From assembly GCF_000712075.1 (NCBI RefSeq), contig NZ_JONW01000012.1:62001-126000 (forward strand): a DNA stretch of 64,000 bases, given 5' to 3'. This DNA comes from Caulobacter sp. UNC358MFTsu5.1 (lineage in GTDB: Bacteria; Pseudomonadota; Alphaproteobacteria; Caulobacterales; Caulobacteraceae). Every line of letters begins with the position of its first letter. Position 1 is the stretch's first letter. A program made the position numbers and the translations under genes. The notes under the pieces are model-generated. The model worked only from the letters and a program-made list of their open reading frames with translations, was not told where the DNA came from and did not search any database. Positions 49,510 through 60,077 of this stretch are shown one piece after another.

Positions 49510-49917
49510 CTAGACCGCCGCGGCCGGCTTCAGCGGGTTGGGTCCGTAGCGATTGGCGCCCTGCTCGCCCGGCATCACGCCCAGCTCGACGATCGCCCAG
49601 ACGATGATCCCGGCGAACAGGAAGTCGAGGAAGTGCTTGGGCGTCGGCCAGACGGCGACCAGCGACATCAGCACCAGCGCCGCCCACCAGCCCGACCGCC
49701 CCCGGTCGTGCAACCGCTTGGACAGCACGCAGGCCCCGCAGAACACCAGGGTCGGATAGACCAGCCAGCCGGTCAGCCAATGCAAGGCGTCGGGCAGGCT
49801 GGCGTCGTAGAGGATGGCGACGCCCAGCAGCACTCCGGCCGCCATCAGGAACGGTCCGCGCGCGGTCCGGCCCGTGGCCGACAGGAACAGGTCCCACCCT
49901 TCCGCGCGTTCGTTCAT
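49510..49917 (-). CDS. DUF805 membrane protein (third of a tandem set)
   Basis: 135 residues, four hydrophobic segments, with 'SKRLHDRGRSGWWAAL' - the R-HD-x-x-SGW motif of DUF805 - and 'GEQGANRYGPNP' near the C-terminus. The N-terminus (MNERAEGWDLFLSATGR) is more divergent than in the two neighbours. Function unknown. Confidence 0.8.
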   Translation of the reverse strand: MNERAEGWDLFLSATGRTARGPFLMAAGVLLGVAILYDASLPDALHWLTGWLVYPTLVFCGACVLSKRLHDRGRSGWWAALVLMSLVAVWPTPKHFLDFLFAGIIVWAIVELGVMPGEQGANRYGPNPLKPAAAV

Positions 49918-49984
49918 CCCGTCCGGCCCCAGCGACTCCGATACCCGAACCTAGGCCGCGCCGCGTTTCAGCGGAAGGCCTCTG

Positions 49985-50443
49985 CTAGGAGAAGACCTCG
50001 GCCACCTTCTCGGTGGGCTCCACGCCCTTGGGCGACGGCCCGTACGCGTTCTTGCCCTGGGTGCCGTCCATGAAGCCGAACTCGACCAGGTACCACAGCC
50101 CGACCATGCCGGTTCCGATGTCGACGAACACCTTCCACATGGCGAACTCGGGGTCGGAGAGGAAGCTCAGCCCCATCGAGACCAGGGACGGAACCCAGTA
50201 GTTCGCCGCCATCCAGCCGGTCTTGTCGCGGTCGTGGATCCGCTTCACCAGGATGGCGATCGACGGCCACAGGAAGACCAGGGTCGCGGCCTGGAAGCGC
50301 GGATCCTCGGGCTGGATCTTCAAGGCGATGATCAGCGGAAAGACGATCACCCCGATCGCCACGCCCAGCGCCAGGTTGCACAGCCAGTAGTCGCGCCGGC
50401 GCAGCCGCCCCTTGAAGCTGAAGAACTTCTGCAGAAGGTTCAT
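49985..50443 (-). CDS. DUF805 membrane protein (second of a tandem set)
   Basis: 152 residues. 'LLQKFFSFKGRLRRRDYWLCNL' at the N-terminus, 'VKRIHDRDKTGWMAANYWVP', and 'DGTQGKNAYGPSPKG' at the C-terminus are the DUF805 signature blocks, with four membrane segments. The frame is open upstream, but ATG 50443 starts the conserved block. The gene is 20 bases after the first paralogue. Confidence 0.85.
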   Translation of the reverse strand: MNLLQKFFSFKGRLRRRDYWLCNLALGVAIGVIVFPLIIALKIQPEDPRFQAATLVFLWPSIAILVKRIHDRDKTGWMAANYWVPSLVSMGLSFLSDPEFAMWKVFVDIGTGMVGLWYLVEFGFMDGTQGKNAYGPSPKGVEPTEKVAEVFS

Positions 50444-50463
50444 CGAGACCGCCCCGCGTCGCG

Positions 50464-50865
50464 TCAGGCGAAGACGTCGGCGAGGGCGCCGTCGGTTTCG
50501 CCGCCTATCCCCTTCGGCGATTTGCCGAAACGGTTGACGCCCTGGGTCCCGTCCAGGATGCCCAGGTTGATCAGGGCCCACACGCCGCCGACGAGCGGAA
50601 CGAACTCGATCAGCAGCCACCAGCCGCTTTGATTGCGGTCATGGCAGCGCTTCACCCCGACGGCCAGGCTGGGCCAGATCAGCACCGCGCTCACACCGAG
50701 CTGCAGGATGGTCGCTTCGGCGCTCTCTCCGGTGACCTCGACGCCCATGACCGCCGCCACGGCGTAGGCCACCATCGCGATCGCGACCAGCAACAGGCTC
50801 AGCAGCCAGTAGTCGCGTCGGCGAAGGCGTCCCTGGAACGAGAACAGCTTCTGCGTGAACGTCAT
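50464..50865 (-). CDS. DUF805 membrane protein (first of a tandem set)
   Basis: 133 residues: 'FTQKLFSFQGRLRRRDYWLLSL', 'VKRCHDRNQSGWWLLIEFVP' and 'DGTQGVNRFGKSPKG', closely similar to the next gene downstream. Tandem duplication is evident. The start is ATG 50865; an ATG four codons earlier is possible. Confidence 0.85.
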   Translation of the reverse strand: MTFTQKLFSFQGRLRRRDYWLLSLLLVAIAMVAYAVAAVMGVEVTGESAEATILQLGVSAVLIWPSLAVGVKRCHDRNQSGWWLLIEFVPLVGGVWALINLGILDGTQGVNRFGKSPKGIGGETDGALADVFA

Positions 50866-50905
50866 CGAATCCCCCAAGCTCTACCCTGGGACGACAAGAC
50901 CATGT

Positions 50906-52903
<1,998 letters not shown>

Positions 52904-53115
52904 CCCGGCCCTTCCCTACGCATTTCTAATTGTCTCGTTGGACAGGCACTAGCAGGCCGCCAGAGGTTTGCAACGGCGCCGCAGCGTGACATTGTCCATG
53001 ACACCGGTTTCCAAGCCGGATCGAAACAATGAGCGACGATCAGCCACGGGTTTTCGTTTCGCAATCGCGAAACCCTCCCGACCGGCCTGTCGCGCCGCCC
53101 GAGAGGAAACCGTCG

Positions 53116-53610
53116 ATGCTCCGCCCCGCCCTCGCCCCGCTGATCCTGGCCGCTGTTCTGGCGGCCTGTCCCGCCTTGGCCCAGACCGCCCCGGCGACGC
53201 CGGCTCCGACCCCGGCCTACGGCCGCACGATCACCCTGGCCGAGGCCAAGACCGTGGTCGCCGCCGCCGAGGCCGAGGCCCGCAAGCAGGGCTGGACCAT
53301 GGTGATCGTGGTGGTCGAGCCCAACGGCGCCCTGGTGATGAGCGAGAAGATGGACGGGACGCAGTACGGCTCCAACGACGTGGCCCGCCGCAAGGCCGAG
53401 ACCAGCGCCAACTTCCGCCGGCCGACGTCCTACTTCCAGGAGGCGGTGAAGGGCGGCACCCTGAACTCGATCTTCAGCGGCGCGATGGCCATCGAGGGCG
53501 GCGAGCTGCTGATCATCGACGGCAAGATCGCCGGCGCCGTCGGCGCCTCGGGCGGCTCCGGCGCCCAGGACGGCCAGGTGGCTCGCGCCGGGGTGGCGGC
53601 GCTGAAATAA
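53116..53610 (+). CDS. Secreted GlcG/HbpS family heme-binding-like protein
   Basis: 164 residues. The signal sequence (MLRPALAPLILAAVLAACPALAQ) carries a lipobox-like LAAC, so the protein may be a lipoprotein; cleavage at ALAQ is the alternative. The GlcG/HbpS domain shows 'TLAEAKTVVAAAEAEARKQGWTMVIVVVEPNGALV', 'DVARRKAETSANFRRPT' and 'GKIAGAVGASGGSGAQDGQVARAGVAAL'. The family includes extracellular heme-binding sensors. ATG 53116 has a GAGAGGAAA site; the upstream in-frame ATG is rejected. Confidence 0.85.
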   Translation: MLRPALAPLILAAVLAACPALAQTAPATPAPTPAYGRTITLAEAKTVVAAAEAEARKQGWTMVIVVVEPNGALVMSEKMDGTQYGSNDVARRKAETSANFRRPTSYFQEAVKGGTLNSIFSGAMAIEGGELLIIDGKIAGAVGASGGSGAQDGQVARAGVAALK

Positions 53611-53619
53611 CCCCAAACT

Positions 53620-53745
53620 CCGCTCATCCCGGCGAATGCCGGGACCCAGATGGAATGGCGGTGTGGCTGACGCCAGAACCGCTGAGCCCTTCCAATCAGC
53701 CATCCAGCTCTGGGATCTGGGTCCGGCATTCGCCGGGATGAGCGG
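53620..53745. repeat. Inverted repeat of 30-base arms
   Basis: CCGCTCATCCCGGCGAATGC + CGGGACCCAGA (53620-53650) pairs with TCTGGGTCCGGCATTCGCCG + GGATGAGCGG (53716-53745). Each arm contains the hairpin unit seen alone at 49465-49496. Located between convergent genes. Confidence 0.85.
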
Positions 53746-53752
53746 ATCAAAT

Positions 53753-54328
53753 CTAGGCCGCGAACTCCCGCGCGAACAGCGCCAGGTACTCGTCGTGCTT
53801 GGCGCCCGCCTCGGGCGCGACCAGGCGGCCGATCGCGGCGCTGAAGGTCACCGGCGCCAGGCCCGAGGCCGTGACGATCTTGCCGTCCGCCACCGCCTTG
53901 GGCGAGTCGACATAGCCCTCGATCCCCGCATAGTCCGGCGCGTGGCCGGCCAGCCATTCGGCGCCGTTCGAGGTGTGGGCCTTGCCGGCCAGCAGCCCCG
54001 CCCGGGCCACGGCGACGGTCGCGCCGCAGATCGCGCCCACGATCTTGCCGTCGGCGTGGACCTGGCGCAGCAGGCCGTCGAAGGCCTCGTCGCGATAGCC
54101 GGGCCAAGCGTCCGAGCCGATCAGCAGGAAGACGTCGGCGTCCGACAGCACCGGGTCGGTGAACTTGTAGTCCGAGGCGGCCAGAACGCCGCCGATCGAG
54201 GTCTGCGGCTCGCCGTCCGGCGTGGCGATCTCGACCTGCACCCCGCAATATTCGCGCAGGTAGGACAGCACCGACCCGGCCTCCCAGTCGGCCCAGCCCG
54301 GTTGCAGGAATGCGACGGCGACGGTCAT
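53753..54328 (-). CDS. DJ-1/PfpI family protein
   Basis: 191 residues with the flavodoxin-like DJ-1 core. 'KIVGAICGATVAVARAGLL' holds the nucleophile Cys at the elbow, 'DVFLLIGSDAWPGY' precedes it, and an acidic residue is at 'LQPGWADWEAG'. Relatives are amidases, glyoxalases or stress proteins. The role here is unknown. Confidence 0.87.
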   Translation of the reverse strand: MTVAVAFLQPGWADWEAGSVLSYLREYCGVQVEIATPDGEPQTSIGGVLAASDYKFTDPVLSDADVFLLIGSDAWPGYRDEAFDGLLRQVHADGKIVGAICGATVAVARAGLLAGKAHTSNGAEWLAGHAPDYAGIEGYVDSPKAVADGKIVTASGLAPVTFSAAIGRLVAPEAGAKHDEYLALFAREFAA

Positions 54329-54452
54329 GGCGGGGTCCTTTCGGCGACGAGGATCGAACGCGGAGGACAGCCTTATGCTCCGTCGCGTCGGCGCCTGTCA
54401 GCAGGCGATCACCCCCTACCGCAAAAGGCTTCGAGCGCCCATATTGCCGCTC

Positions 54453-54935
54453 ATGACCGACACAGCCCATCTCTCCACGACCGGCTTCGACCTGACCCCG
54501 CCGACCGAGCCCGAGCGCCTGCGCCTCGAGGCCGACCTGACGGCCGAGGAAGCCCGCGTCCTGCTGCACCACGGCACCGAGGCCCCGTTCTGCGGCGGCC
54601 TGCTGGGCGAGAAGAGCCCCGGCGTCTACTGCTGCCGCGAGTGCGGCCTGCCCTTGTTCGAGTACCGCACCAAGTTCGAGAGCGGCACCGGCTGGCCCAG
54701 CTTCTACGCCCCGTTCGACGAGGAACACGTCAAGGAGGTGCGCGACACCTCGTACGGCATGCTCCGCATCGAGACCCGCTGCGCCCGCTGCGACAGCCAC
54801 CAGGGCCACGTCTTCCCCGACGGCCCGGCCCCGACGCGGCTGCGCTACTGCATCAATTCGGTGTCGCTGCAGTTCGTGAAGGCCGGCGATCCCCTGCCCG
54901 ACCCGCTGCATCGCGGCGACAAGGTCCCCGCCTAG
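54453..54935 (+). CDS. msrB: Peptide-methionine (R)-S-oxide reductase MsrB
   Basis: 160 residues, no signal peptide. Zinc-binding pairs 'CCRECG' and 'CARCDSHQGHVF', substrate-binding 'FESGTGWPSFYAPFD', and 'RLRYCINSVSLQF' with the catalytic Cys. It repairs methionine-R-sulfoxide. The upstream open frame is rejected because ATG 54453 starts a normal MsrB. Confidence 0.93.
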   Translation: MTDTAHLSTTGFDLTPPTEPERLRLEADLTAEEARVLLHHGTEAPFCGGLLGEKSPGVYCCRECGLPLFEYRTKFESGTGWPSFYAPFDEEHVKEVRDTSYGMLRIETRCARCDSHQGHVFPDGPAPTRLRYCINSVSLQFVKAGDPLPDPLHRGDKVPA

Positions 54936-54989
54936 TCTTAATCCCCAGCTTGGCGGAGCGCCGACGATCGGTCGGCGCTCCGCTTCGCG

Positions 54990-55916
54990 TCAGGCTTCGA
55001 CCGACTCGCGCGGCTTGGCCGTCGCGCCCAGGCCGGCGCTGATCGCCTGGGCGTAGTCGGCGGGCGTGGGCTGACCATCGCCCGACGCCTCGGTCGACCA
55101 GATCCCGCTGCTGTTCCACAGGAAGCCGCCGGTGACCCCGGTCCCGGCGAAGGTCTGGAAGGTCTGCTGCATCTCCTCGGGCCCGAAGCCGTCGGCGCCC
55201 AGCACCGCGAAGCCCGGCACGATGAAGGCGTAGGCGTCGGACACGCCCGTCTCGCCCGCCGCCTGGACGGCCTGGGCCCAGTCGGTGGGCGAATTGCCCG
55301 TCCCGCCCGCATAGCACTGCAGGTTCATCCACTTGACGATCTGGGCCTGGTTGTTCTGGGCGTAGACGTCGGTCAGGCAGCCCGTCCAGAAGTCGGTCGC
55401 CGTGTACGGACAATAGGTGGCGTAGAGGCCCAGCGACCCGACATCGAGCGTCAGGGTGACGATCATCGACTGGTCCTGGCTGGTGTAGCCGTCCTCGGAC
55501 TCGTAGTCGAAATCGACGCCGGTCACGCCGAAGGCCGAGACCAGGGCGCCCAGGTTGGCCTTCACCTGGTCGCGGGCGGCCAGCCAGGCCGTGAAGTCGC
55601 TGGTGGTGCTCCAGGCGCCGACCGAGACGATCAGGTCCTTGACGCTGCCGCCGCTCATCAGCGCCTTCACCAGGTCCGGGAAGTCCGGATTGGCGCCGGT
55701 CTTGCCGTCGGTGGCGTATTTGACCTCGCCGCCGCTCACGAACAGCGTGTCGTTCAGATAGAGGTCGCCGCCCGAGTGGATGTGGATCGACCACAGGATG
55801 ACCGTGGTGATCCCGTCGTTCAGCTGGGCGGCCTGCTGGGTATAGGGCACCGGCGGGGTGGGATAACCGTCCTGAAACAGACCGCTGCCATAGATGGCGA
55901 TGGGATAGGCCGACAT
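54990..55916 (-). CDS. GH18-like (chitinase-fold) protein
   Basis: 308 residues. 'FGVTGVDFDYESEDG' corresponds to the DxxDxDxE motif of GH18 chitinases, and 'VKDLIVSVGAWST', 'KWMNLQCYAGGTGN' and 'GVTGGFLWNSSG' fit the other barrel strands. No signal peptide is present, which is odd for a chitinase. It could be released by another route or act on an internal substrate. Start at ATG 55916 after a GGAGG site. Confidence 0.75.
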   Translation of the reverse strand: MSAYPIAIYGSGLFQDGYPTPPVPYTQQAAQLNDGITTVILWSIHIHSGGDLYLNDTLFVSGGEVKYATDGKTGANPDFPDLVKALMSGGSVKDLIVSVGAWSTTSDFTAWLAARDQVKANLGALVSAFGVTGVDFDYESEDGYTSQDQSMIVTLTLDVGSLGLYATYCPYTATDFWTGCLTDVYAQNNQAQIVKWMNLQCYAGGTGNSPTDWAQAVQAAGETGVSDAYAFIVPGFAVLGADGFGPEEMQQTFQTFAGTGVTGGFLWNSSGIWSTEASGDGQPTPADYAQAISAGLGATAKPRESVEA

Positions 55917-55991
55917 GGGCAATGCCTCCGGCTCGGAATGAGCGGCGGCACGTTAGCGCAAGATGAAACTTATGCGCGCATTTCAATTTCA

Positions 55992-56408
55992 CTATCGTGT
56001 TACGACGTTGCCGCCCTCGGTGACCATCGGGTTGCTGTAGGTCAGGTAGCCGCGCTCGACCATGCGCCGCATGGCCTCGTAGACCTCGGCCAGTTCCTCG
56101 TAGGCGGCCCGCAGGGTGGCCAGGCGCGCCGTCTGCTCGGCCGTGATCGCCGACCCGCCCTCGGTCATGGCCACGGCTTCCGCCACCCAGCGGGCCCGGG
56201 CCATGGCCGCGGCCACCGCCAGGCGCTGGAACTTGCCGGCGTCGCTCTTGCCGACCACCTGCGAGATCACGGCGGTGTTGGAGGCAAAGGCGGTGTAGTC
56301 GATCTGCTCCAGCTGGCCGCGCAGGCGGCGCTGGGTCTGGGGATCGGTGTCCTGCGGCTCGAAATGGTCGTGGCCGCGGCGAAAGCTGGATGTCACGGTC
56401 GAGGACAT
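55992..56408 (-). CDS. Hypothetical helical protein
   Basis: 138 residues, mainly helical (LRGQLEQIDYTAFA, TARLATLRAAYEELAEVYEAMRRMVERGYLT), no membrane segment, and no family recognised. It lies 75 bases upstream of the GH18-like gene on the same strand, so the two may share a promoter. Confidence 0.6.
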   Translation of the reverse strand: MSSTVTSSFRRGHDHFEPQDTDPQTQRRLRGQLEQIDYTAFASNTAVISQVVGKSDAGKFQRLAVAAAMARARWVAEAVAMTEGGSAITAEQTARLATLRAAYEELAEVYEAMRRMVERGYLTYSNPMVTEGGNVVTR

Positions 56409-56558
56409 GACGGTCTTCCCTGGTCTCCGCCCTGCTGGCGGATTGCGGGAAACTCTGCGCCCGCCGCCTTAACGGCCGATTGAGAAGCGTCAGCGCGCCC
56501 CTTGCCAAGACTCCACCCAAGGTTAAGCTCCTCGGATCGCATAGCCTTAGGGGCCCGC

Positions 56559-57380
56559 ATGACCGTCCGCAGCACGATCCTGGCCGCCCTGCTGCTGGCC
56601 GGCCCGCTGGCCCCGGCCGCGAGCCAGGCGCAAGCCCCGGCCCCGACCCAGGCTCAGGCCCCGGCGCCCTCCCTGCTTACGGCCGAGGAGCGCGCCGACG
56701 CCAAGATCGTCCGCGGCATCATGATTTCGCCGCCCCGCACGCCCCAGCAACTGCAGACGCTGCGCGAGGTCCTGGACCGCGCCCCGGCCAGCTACCCGCT
56801 GGTCGAACCGCGCAACGGCCACATCATCGTCCGGGGCGTCGGGGCCGAGGAGATCGCCGCGCTGTCGCTGGTGGCCGGCCTGCAGGCGGCGGGCGCCGAC
56901 AAGGCCGAGAAGAAGACCGTCTATGTGGACGCCGCCTTCAACGTCTATCCGACGGCGGCCCTGATGCTGGGCTCCGACGCCGTCACCCGCCGCCGGCCGG
57001 AGGAAGCGATCGCCTGGCTGGACAAGGGCTTGGCCCTGCAGCCCGACAATCTGTACCTCGTCACCGAGAAGGGCGCGGCCCTCGCCATGCTGAACCGGCC
57101 GGCCGACGCCCTGGCGCTCTACGACGCCACCCTGGCCCTGGGCGACCGCACCTTTGATCCCAAGTCCAAGGCCCGCCTGCGACGCGCCCGGGGCTGGGCC
57201 CTGATCGAACTGGGACGCCTGGACGAGGCCGAGGCCGACTACAAGCAGTCGCTGGTCCTGGAGCCGGACCATGGCGGGGCCCTGCGCGAGCTGAAATACA
57301 TCGCCGACAAGCGGGCGGGCGTGGCCAAGAGCGAGCCGGTCCAGATCTACACCTCAGACCAGGCCAAGGCGGTCAAATAG
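56559..57380 (+). CDS. Periplasmic TPR-like protein (paralogue 1)
   Basis: 273 residues. Signal peptide (about 1-24), a Pro/Ala/Gln-rich linker, then a helical domain with two TPR-like units: 'RPEEAIAWLDKGLALQPDNLYLVTEKGAALAMLNRPADALALYD' and 'GWALIELGRLDEAEADYKQSLVLEPDHGGALRELKYI'. It ends 'VQIYTSDQAKAVK'. The gene at 57886-58710 encodes a clear paralogue ending 'VDVYTGDKAKARKD'. Role unknown. Confidence 0.78.
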   Translation: MTVRSTILAALLLAGPLAPAASQAQAPAPTQAQAPAPSLLTAEERADAKIVRGIMISPPRTPQQLQTLREVLDRAPASYPLVEPRNGHIIVRGVGAEEIAALSLVAGLQAAGADKAEKKTVYVDAAFNVYPTAALMLGSDAVTRRRPEEAIAWLDKGLALQPDNLYLVTEKGAALAMLNRPADALALYDATLALGDRTFDPKSKARLRRARGWALIELGRLDEAEADYKQSLVLEPDHGGALRELKYIADKRAGVAKSEPVQIYTSDQAKAVK

Positions 57381-57388
57381 CCGCCGCC

Positions 57389-57775
57389 TCAATCGGGGGT
57401 GAAGATCCCCTGCAGGCCCACGATCATGGCGATGATCCCGAACACCGCCAGCACCAGGCCCGGCCCTTGCGCCCCGCTGGCCGGCAGGTCGCGATTGGCC
57501 AGCCGCCCCGCCCGCAGCCGGTCCCACAGCAGCAGCACGCCCACCGCGATCCCGACGATCTCGAAGTGGAAGACGCGCGGCCCGCTGACCAGGTGGACGA
57601 TCAGGAAGAAGCCGCCGCAGACCAGCGCGATCACCCCGACGATCCAGCGGAACGGGCCCAGCCGCTCGGCGAACCGCGCGAGGTTGTCGCCGGCGTTGGG
57701 GATCAGGGCCAGCAGGCCGATCGCCAGCAGGAAGCCGCCGAGGATGTTCGAGAGGTCGAGGATGAGCGCGAGCAT
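57389..57775 (-). CDS. Hypothetical membrane protein
   Basis: 128 residues with four hydrophobic segments (e.g. NILGGFLLAIGLLALIP; WIVGVIALVCGGFFLIVHLV; GPGLVLAVFGIIAMIVGLQ). It lies between the two TPR paralogues on the opposite strand. No family recognised. Confidence 0.65.
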   Translation of the reverse strand: MLALILDLSNILGGFLLAIGLLALIPNAGDNLARFAERLGPFRWIVGVIALVCGGFFLIVHLVSGPRVFHFEIVGIAVGVLLLWDRLRAGRLANRDLPASGAQGPGLVLAVFGIIAMIVGLQGIFTPD

Positions 57776-57885
57776 GGCTGTGGAATGCGGAAACGTCGTC
57801 GCGCGTTCCGAGGCGTATCCCTGGCAGGGCTTGACTTATTACACCTGTAGCTCACCCTTGCCATAAGCTTTGCCGGAGACGACGC

Positions 57886-58710
57886 ATGCGTGGAACCCCC
57901 TTCAAGGCGATCATCGCCGCCGCCCTTCTGTCGTCGGCCGCCCTGCCAGCCCAGGCCTTGGCCCAGGCGGCCGCTTCGCCGCCCGCCCTGGACCAGAAGG
58001 CCTTCGCCAAGCAGGAGACCAAGGACCGCGAGGTGGTCGAGAAGGCCCTGCACGTGACCTCCTTCGCCGAGCTGGAGCCGATGGTTCCCCAGTTGCAGAA
58101 GGTGGTCGCCAACGCGCCGGCCCGCTGGCCGGTGATCGACCGCCAGCCCGGCTTGACCACGATCCGCGTCAACGACTCCCAAGCCGCCCTCATCGCCACG
58201 GTGACCGCGGCGGGCGTCGCCGCCAAGGCGGGCCAGGGGCAGAGCCAGGTGATCGCGGTGTTCAACACCTATGGCACGGCCGCCTTCCTGCTGGGCACCC
58301 TGGCGGTGGAGCATCGCCAGCCCGAGGAGGCCCTGGTCTGGCTGGAGCGCGGCCTGGCCTTCCAGCCAGACAACCTGATGCTGGTCACCGAGAAGGGCTC
58401 GGCCCTGATCCTGCAGCACCGCTTCGCCGAGGCCCTGGCCTTCTACGACGCCCGGCCGCCGATGGACCTGCTGGACACCCTGGCCAATCCGGACGGCGAG
58501 GCGCGCATCGAGCGCAGCCGGGGCTTCTGCCTGACCGAACTCAATCGCCTGGACGAGGCCGAGGCCGCCTATCTGAAATCGCTGGAGCTGGAGCCCGACC
58601 ACGGCGGCGCCAAGGCCGAGCTGGCCTATATCCGCCAGCTGAAGGCCGGCGGCGCCAAGCAGGCCGTGGACGTCTATACGGGCGACAAGGCCAAGGCCCG
58701 CAAGGACTAG
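57886..58710 (+). CDS. Periplasmic TPR-like protein (paralogue 2)
   Basis: 274 residues. Signal peptide (about 1-27), then the same organisation as 56559-57380: 'QPEEALVWLERGLAFQPDNLMLVTEKGSALILQHRFAEALAFYD' and 'GFCLTELNRLDEAEAAYLKSLELEPDHGGAKAELAYIRQL'. The two genes are a duplication separated by an unrelated antisense membrane-protein gene. Confidence 0.78.
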   Translation: MRGTPFKAIIAAALLSSAALPAQALAQAAASPPALDQKAFAKQETKDREVVEKALHVTSFAELEPMVPQLQKVVANAPARWPVIDRQPGLTTIRVNDSQAALIATVTAAGVAAKAGQGQSQVIAVFNTYGTAAFLLGTLAVEHRQPEEALVWLERGLAFQPDNLMLVTEKGSALILQHRFAEALAFYDARPPMDLLDTLANPDGEARIERSRGFCLTELNRLDEAEAAYLKSLELEPDHGGAKAELAYIRQLKAGGAKQAVDVYTGDKAKARKD

Positions 58711-58714
58711 GCCC

Positions 58715-59572
58715 CTACCCTCTCGCCGTCACCAGCCAGCAGGCCGCCTTCAGCGGCACGACGCCGTCGCGCATCTCCTCGCGCAGGCGGGCGGCCACGG
58801 CGTCGGTGACCCTGGCGCGGGTCGCCTCGTCCTCGCGGCGCAGGATCTGGCCCAGCGGGCCCAGTTCCAGGCTCAGGGTCATCATCTCGTCGAGGCTGGC
58901 CGGCATGGGCGCGTCCAGGGGCGCGATCTCGATGTCGCGCCAGCCGCTGCGGTCCAGGATCCCCCGCACGTGGTCCGGGTCGGCGAAGGCGAAGCGACCC
59001 GGTCCCTCGCGCGGCGGCGGCGGCGGCTGCGACAGCAAGGGCGCGGCCGCCTCCAGCGGGACCTGGGACAGCGGATTGTCGGCCGGGCTCCGCCAGCAGG
59101 CGAAGACCAGCGCGCCGCCGGGCCGCAACGCCCGCCGCAGGTTGGCGAAGGCCGCGTCCGGGTCGGTGAAGAACATCACCCCGAACCGCGACAGGATCAC
59201 GTCGAACGCGCCCGCCTCGAAGGCGTGGTCCTGGGCGTCGGCCTGGACGAACTCCGCCCGGCCGGTCGTCTGGTCCCGGGCCCGTTCGCGCGCCAGGTCC
59301 AGCAGCGGCGCGGAGACGTCGACGCCGACGCAGGCCCCGTCCGCCCCCAGGCGACGGGCCATGTCCAGGGTCGTCGCCCCCGCCCCGCAGCCGACATCCA
59401 GCGCCCGCCTGCCCGGCCCCGGATCGGCCCGCGCGACCACGGCCTCGCCGATGGGGGCGTTCAGCCGGTCCAGCAGGTCCTGCTGGCGCACCCAGACCTC
59501 GCCGCCCTCGGTGTTCCAGAATTCGGCCGTCATGGCCCCTCGCGCGGCCTGGGTGGTGTTCTCGGTCGTCAT
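58715..59572 (-). CDS. Class I SAM-dependent methyltransferase
   Basis: 285 residues: 'ALDVGCGAGATTLDMARRLG' (SAM motif I), 'GVDVSAPLLDLAR', 'FVQADAQDHAFEAGAFDVILSRFGVMFF' (motif II/III) and 'LRPGGALVFACW'. Substrate unknown. It is transcribed away from the merR-type gene and lies behind a MerR-type promoter. ATG 59572 was chosen; an upstream in-frame ATG lies inside the promoter. Confidence 0.85.
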   Translation of the reverse strand: MTTENTTQAARGAMTAEFWNTEGGEVWVRQQDLLDRLNAPIGEAVVARADPGPGRRALDVGCGAGATTLDMARRLGADGACVGVDVSAPLLDLARERARDQTTGRAEFVQADAQDHAFEAGAFDVILSRFGVMFFTDPDAAFANLRRALRPGGALVFACWRSPADNPLSQVPLEAAAPLLSQPPPPPREGPGRFAFADPDHVRGILDRSGWRDIEIAPLDAPMPASLDEMMTLSLELGPLGQILRREDEATRARVTDAVAARLREEMRDGVVPLKAACWLVTARG

Positions 59573-59612
59573 GCGGGTCTCCCGATCGTTGCGGATTTGG
59601 CGGTCTGACCGC

Positions 59613-59643
59613 ATCCTGCAAGTTCAAGCCGACTTGAGGTCAA
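59613..59643 (-). promoter_or_regulatory. MerR-type promoter for the methyltransferase gene
   Basis: On the minus strand: TTGACC (59643-59638), 19-base spacer, CAGGAT (59618-59613). The spacer has the dyad TCAAG-TCGG-CTTGA centred between the hexamers. A 19-base spacer with a centred dyad is the signature of MerR-regulated promoters, which the protein untwists on activation. The dyad resembles SoxR boxes (CCTCAAG..CTTGAGG). Confidence 0.65.
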
Positions 59644-59645
59644 GC

Positions 59646-60077
59646 ATGTTCGATATCGACATCGCCGAACTGGCGCGCCGGACCGGCGTGCGGGCCTCGG
59701 CCCTGCGATACTACGAAGAAAAGGGCCTGATCGTCTCGACCGGCCGCCATGGCCTGAAGCGCCTGTTCGCCCCCTCGACGGTGGAGCGCCTGTCGCTGAT
59801 CGCCCTGGGCCGGGCCTCGGGCTTCTCGCTGGACGAGATCGCGGCCATGCTCAGCGAGGGGCCGGCCATCGACAAGGGTCAGCTGCGGGCCAAGGCCGCC
59901 GAGCTGGACCGCCGCATCGACGACCTGGCCCGTCTGCGCGACGGCCTGCTGCACGCCGTGGCCTGCACCGCGCCCAGCCTGATGGAATGCCCGCGCTTCC
60001 GCGGCATAGCCCGCCTGGCCGGACGCCAGGCGGCCGCCCAGCCGGCGCGGCGTCGCTTCCGCGCCGAACCCGCCTAG
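59646..60077 (+). CDS. MerR family transcriptional regulator
   Basis: 143 residues. The winged-helix N-terminus is 'DIAELARRTGVRASALRYYEEKGLI', followed by 'RLSLIALGRASGFSLDEIAAML' and a dimerising coiled coil (about 80-105). The effector region has two cysteines (AVACTAPSLMECPRF). It lacks the CxGCxCLS-type four-cysteine cluster of SoxR, so it is not SoxR itself, though the cysteines may sense metal or redox. Divergent from the methyltransferase, whose promoter it likely controls. Confidence 0.88.
   Translation: MFDIDIAELARRTGVRASALRYYEEKGLIVSTGRHGLKRLFAPSTVERLSLIALGRASGFSLDEIAAMLSEGPAIDKGQLRAKAAELDRRIDDLARLRDGLLHAVACTAPSLMECPRFRGIARLAGRQAAAQPARRRFRAEPA

Noticed and set aside
59646..60077. 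SoxR, because of the SoxR-like operator
   Set aside because: The protein lacks the four-cysteine Fe-S cluster motif; only two separated cysteines are present.
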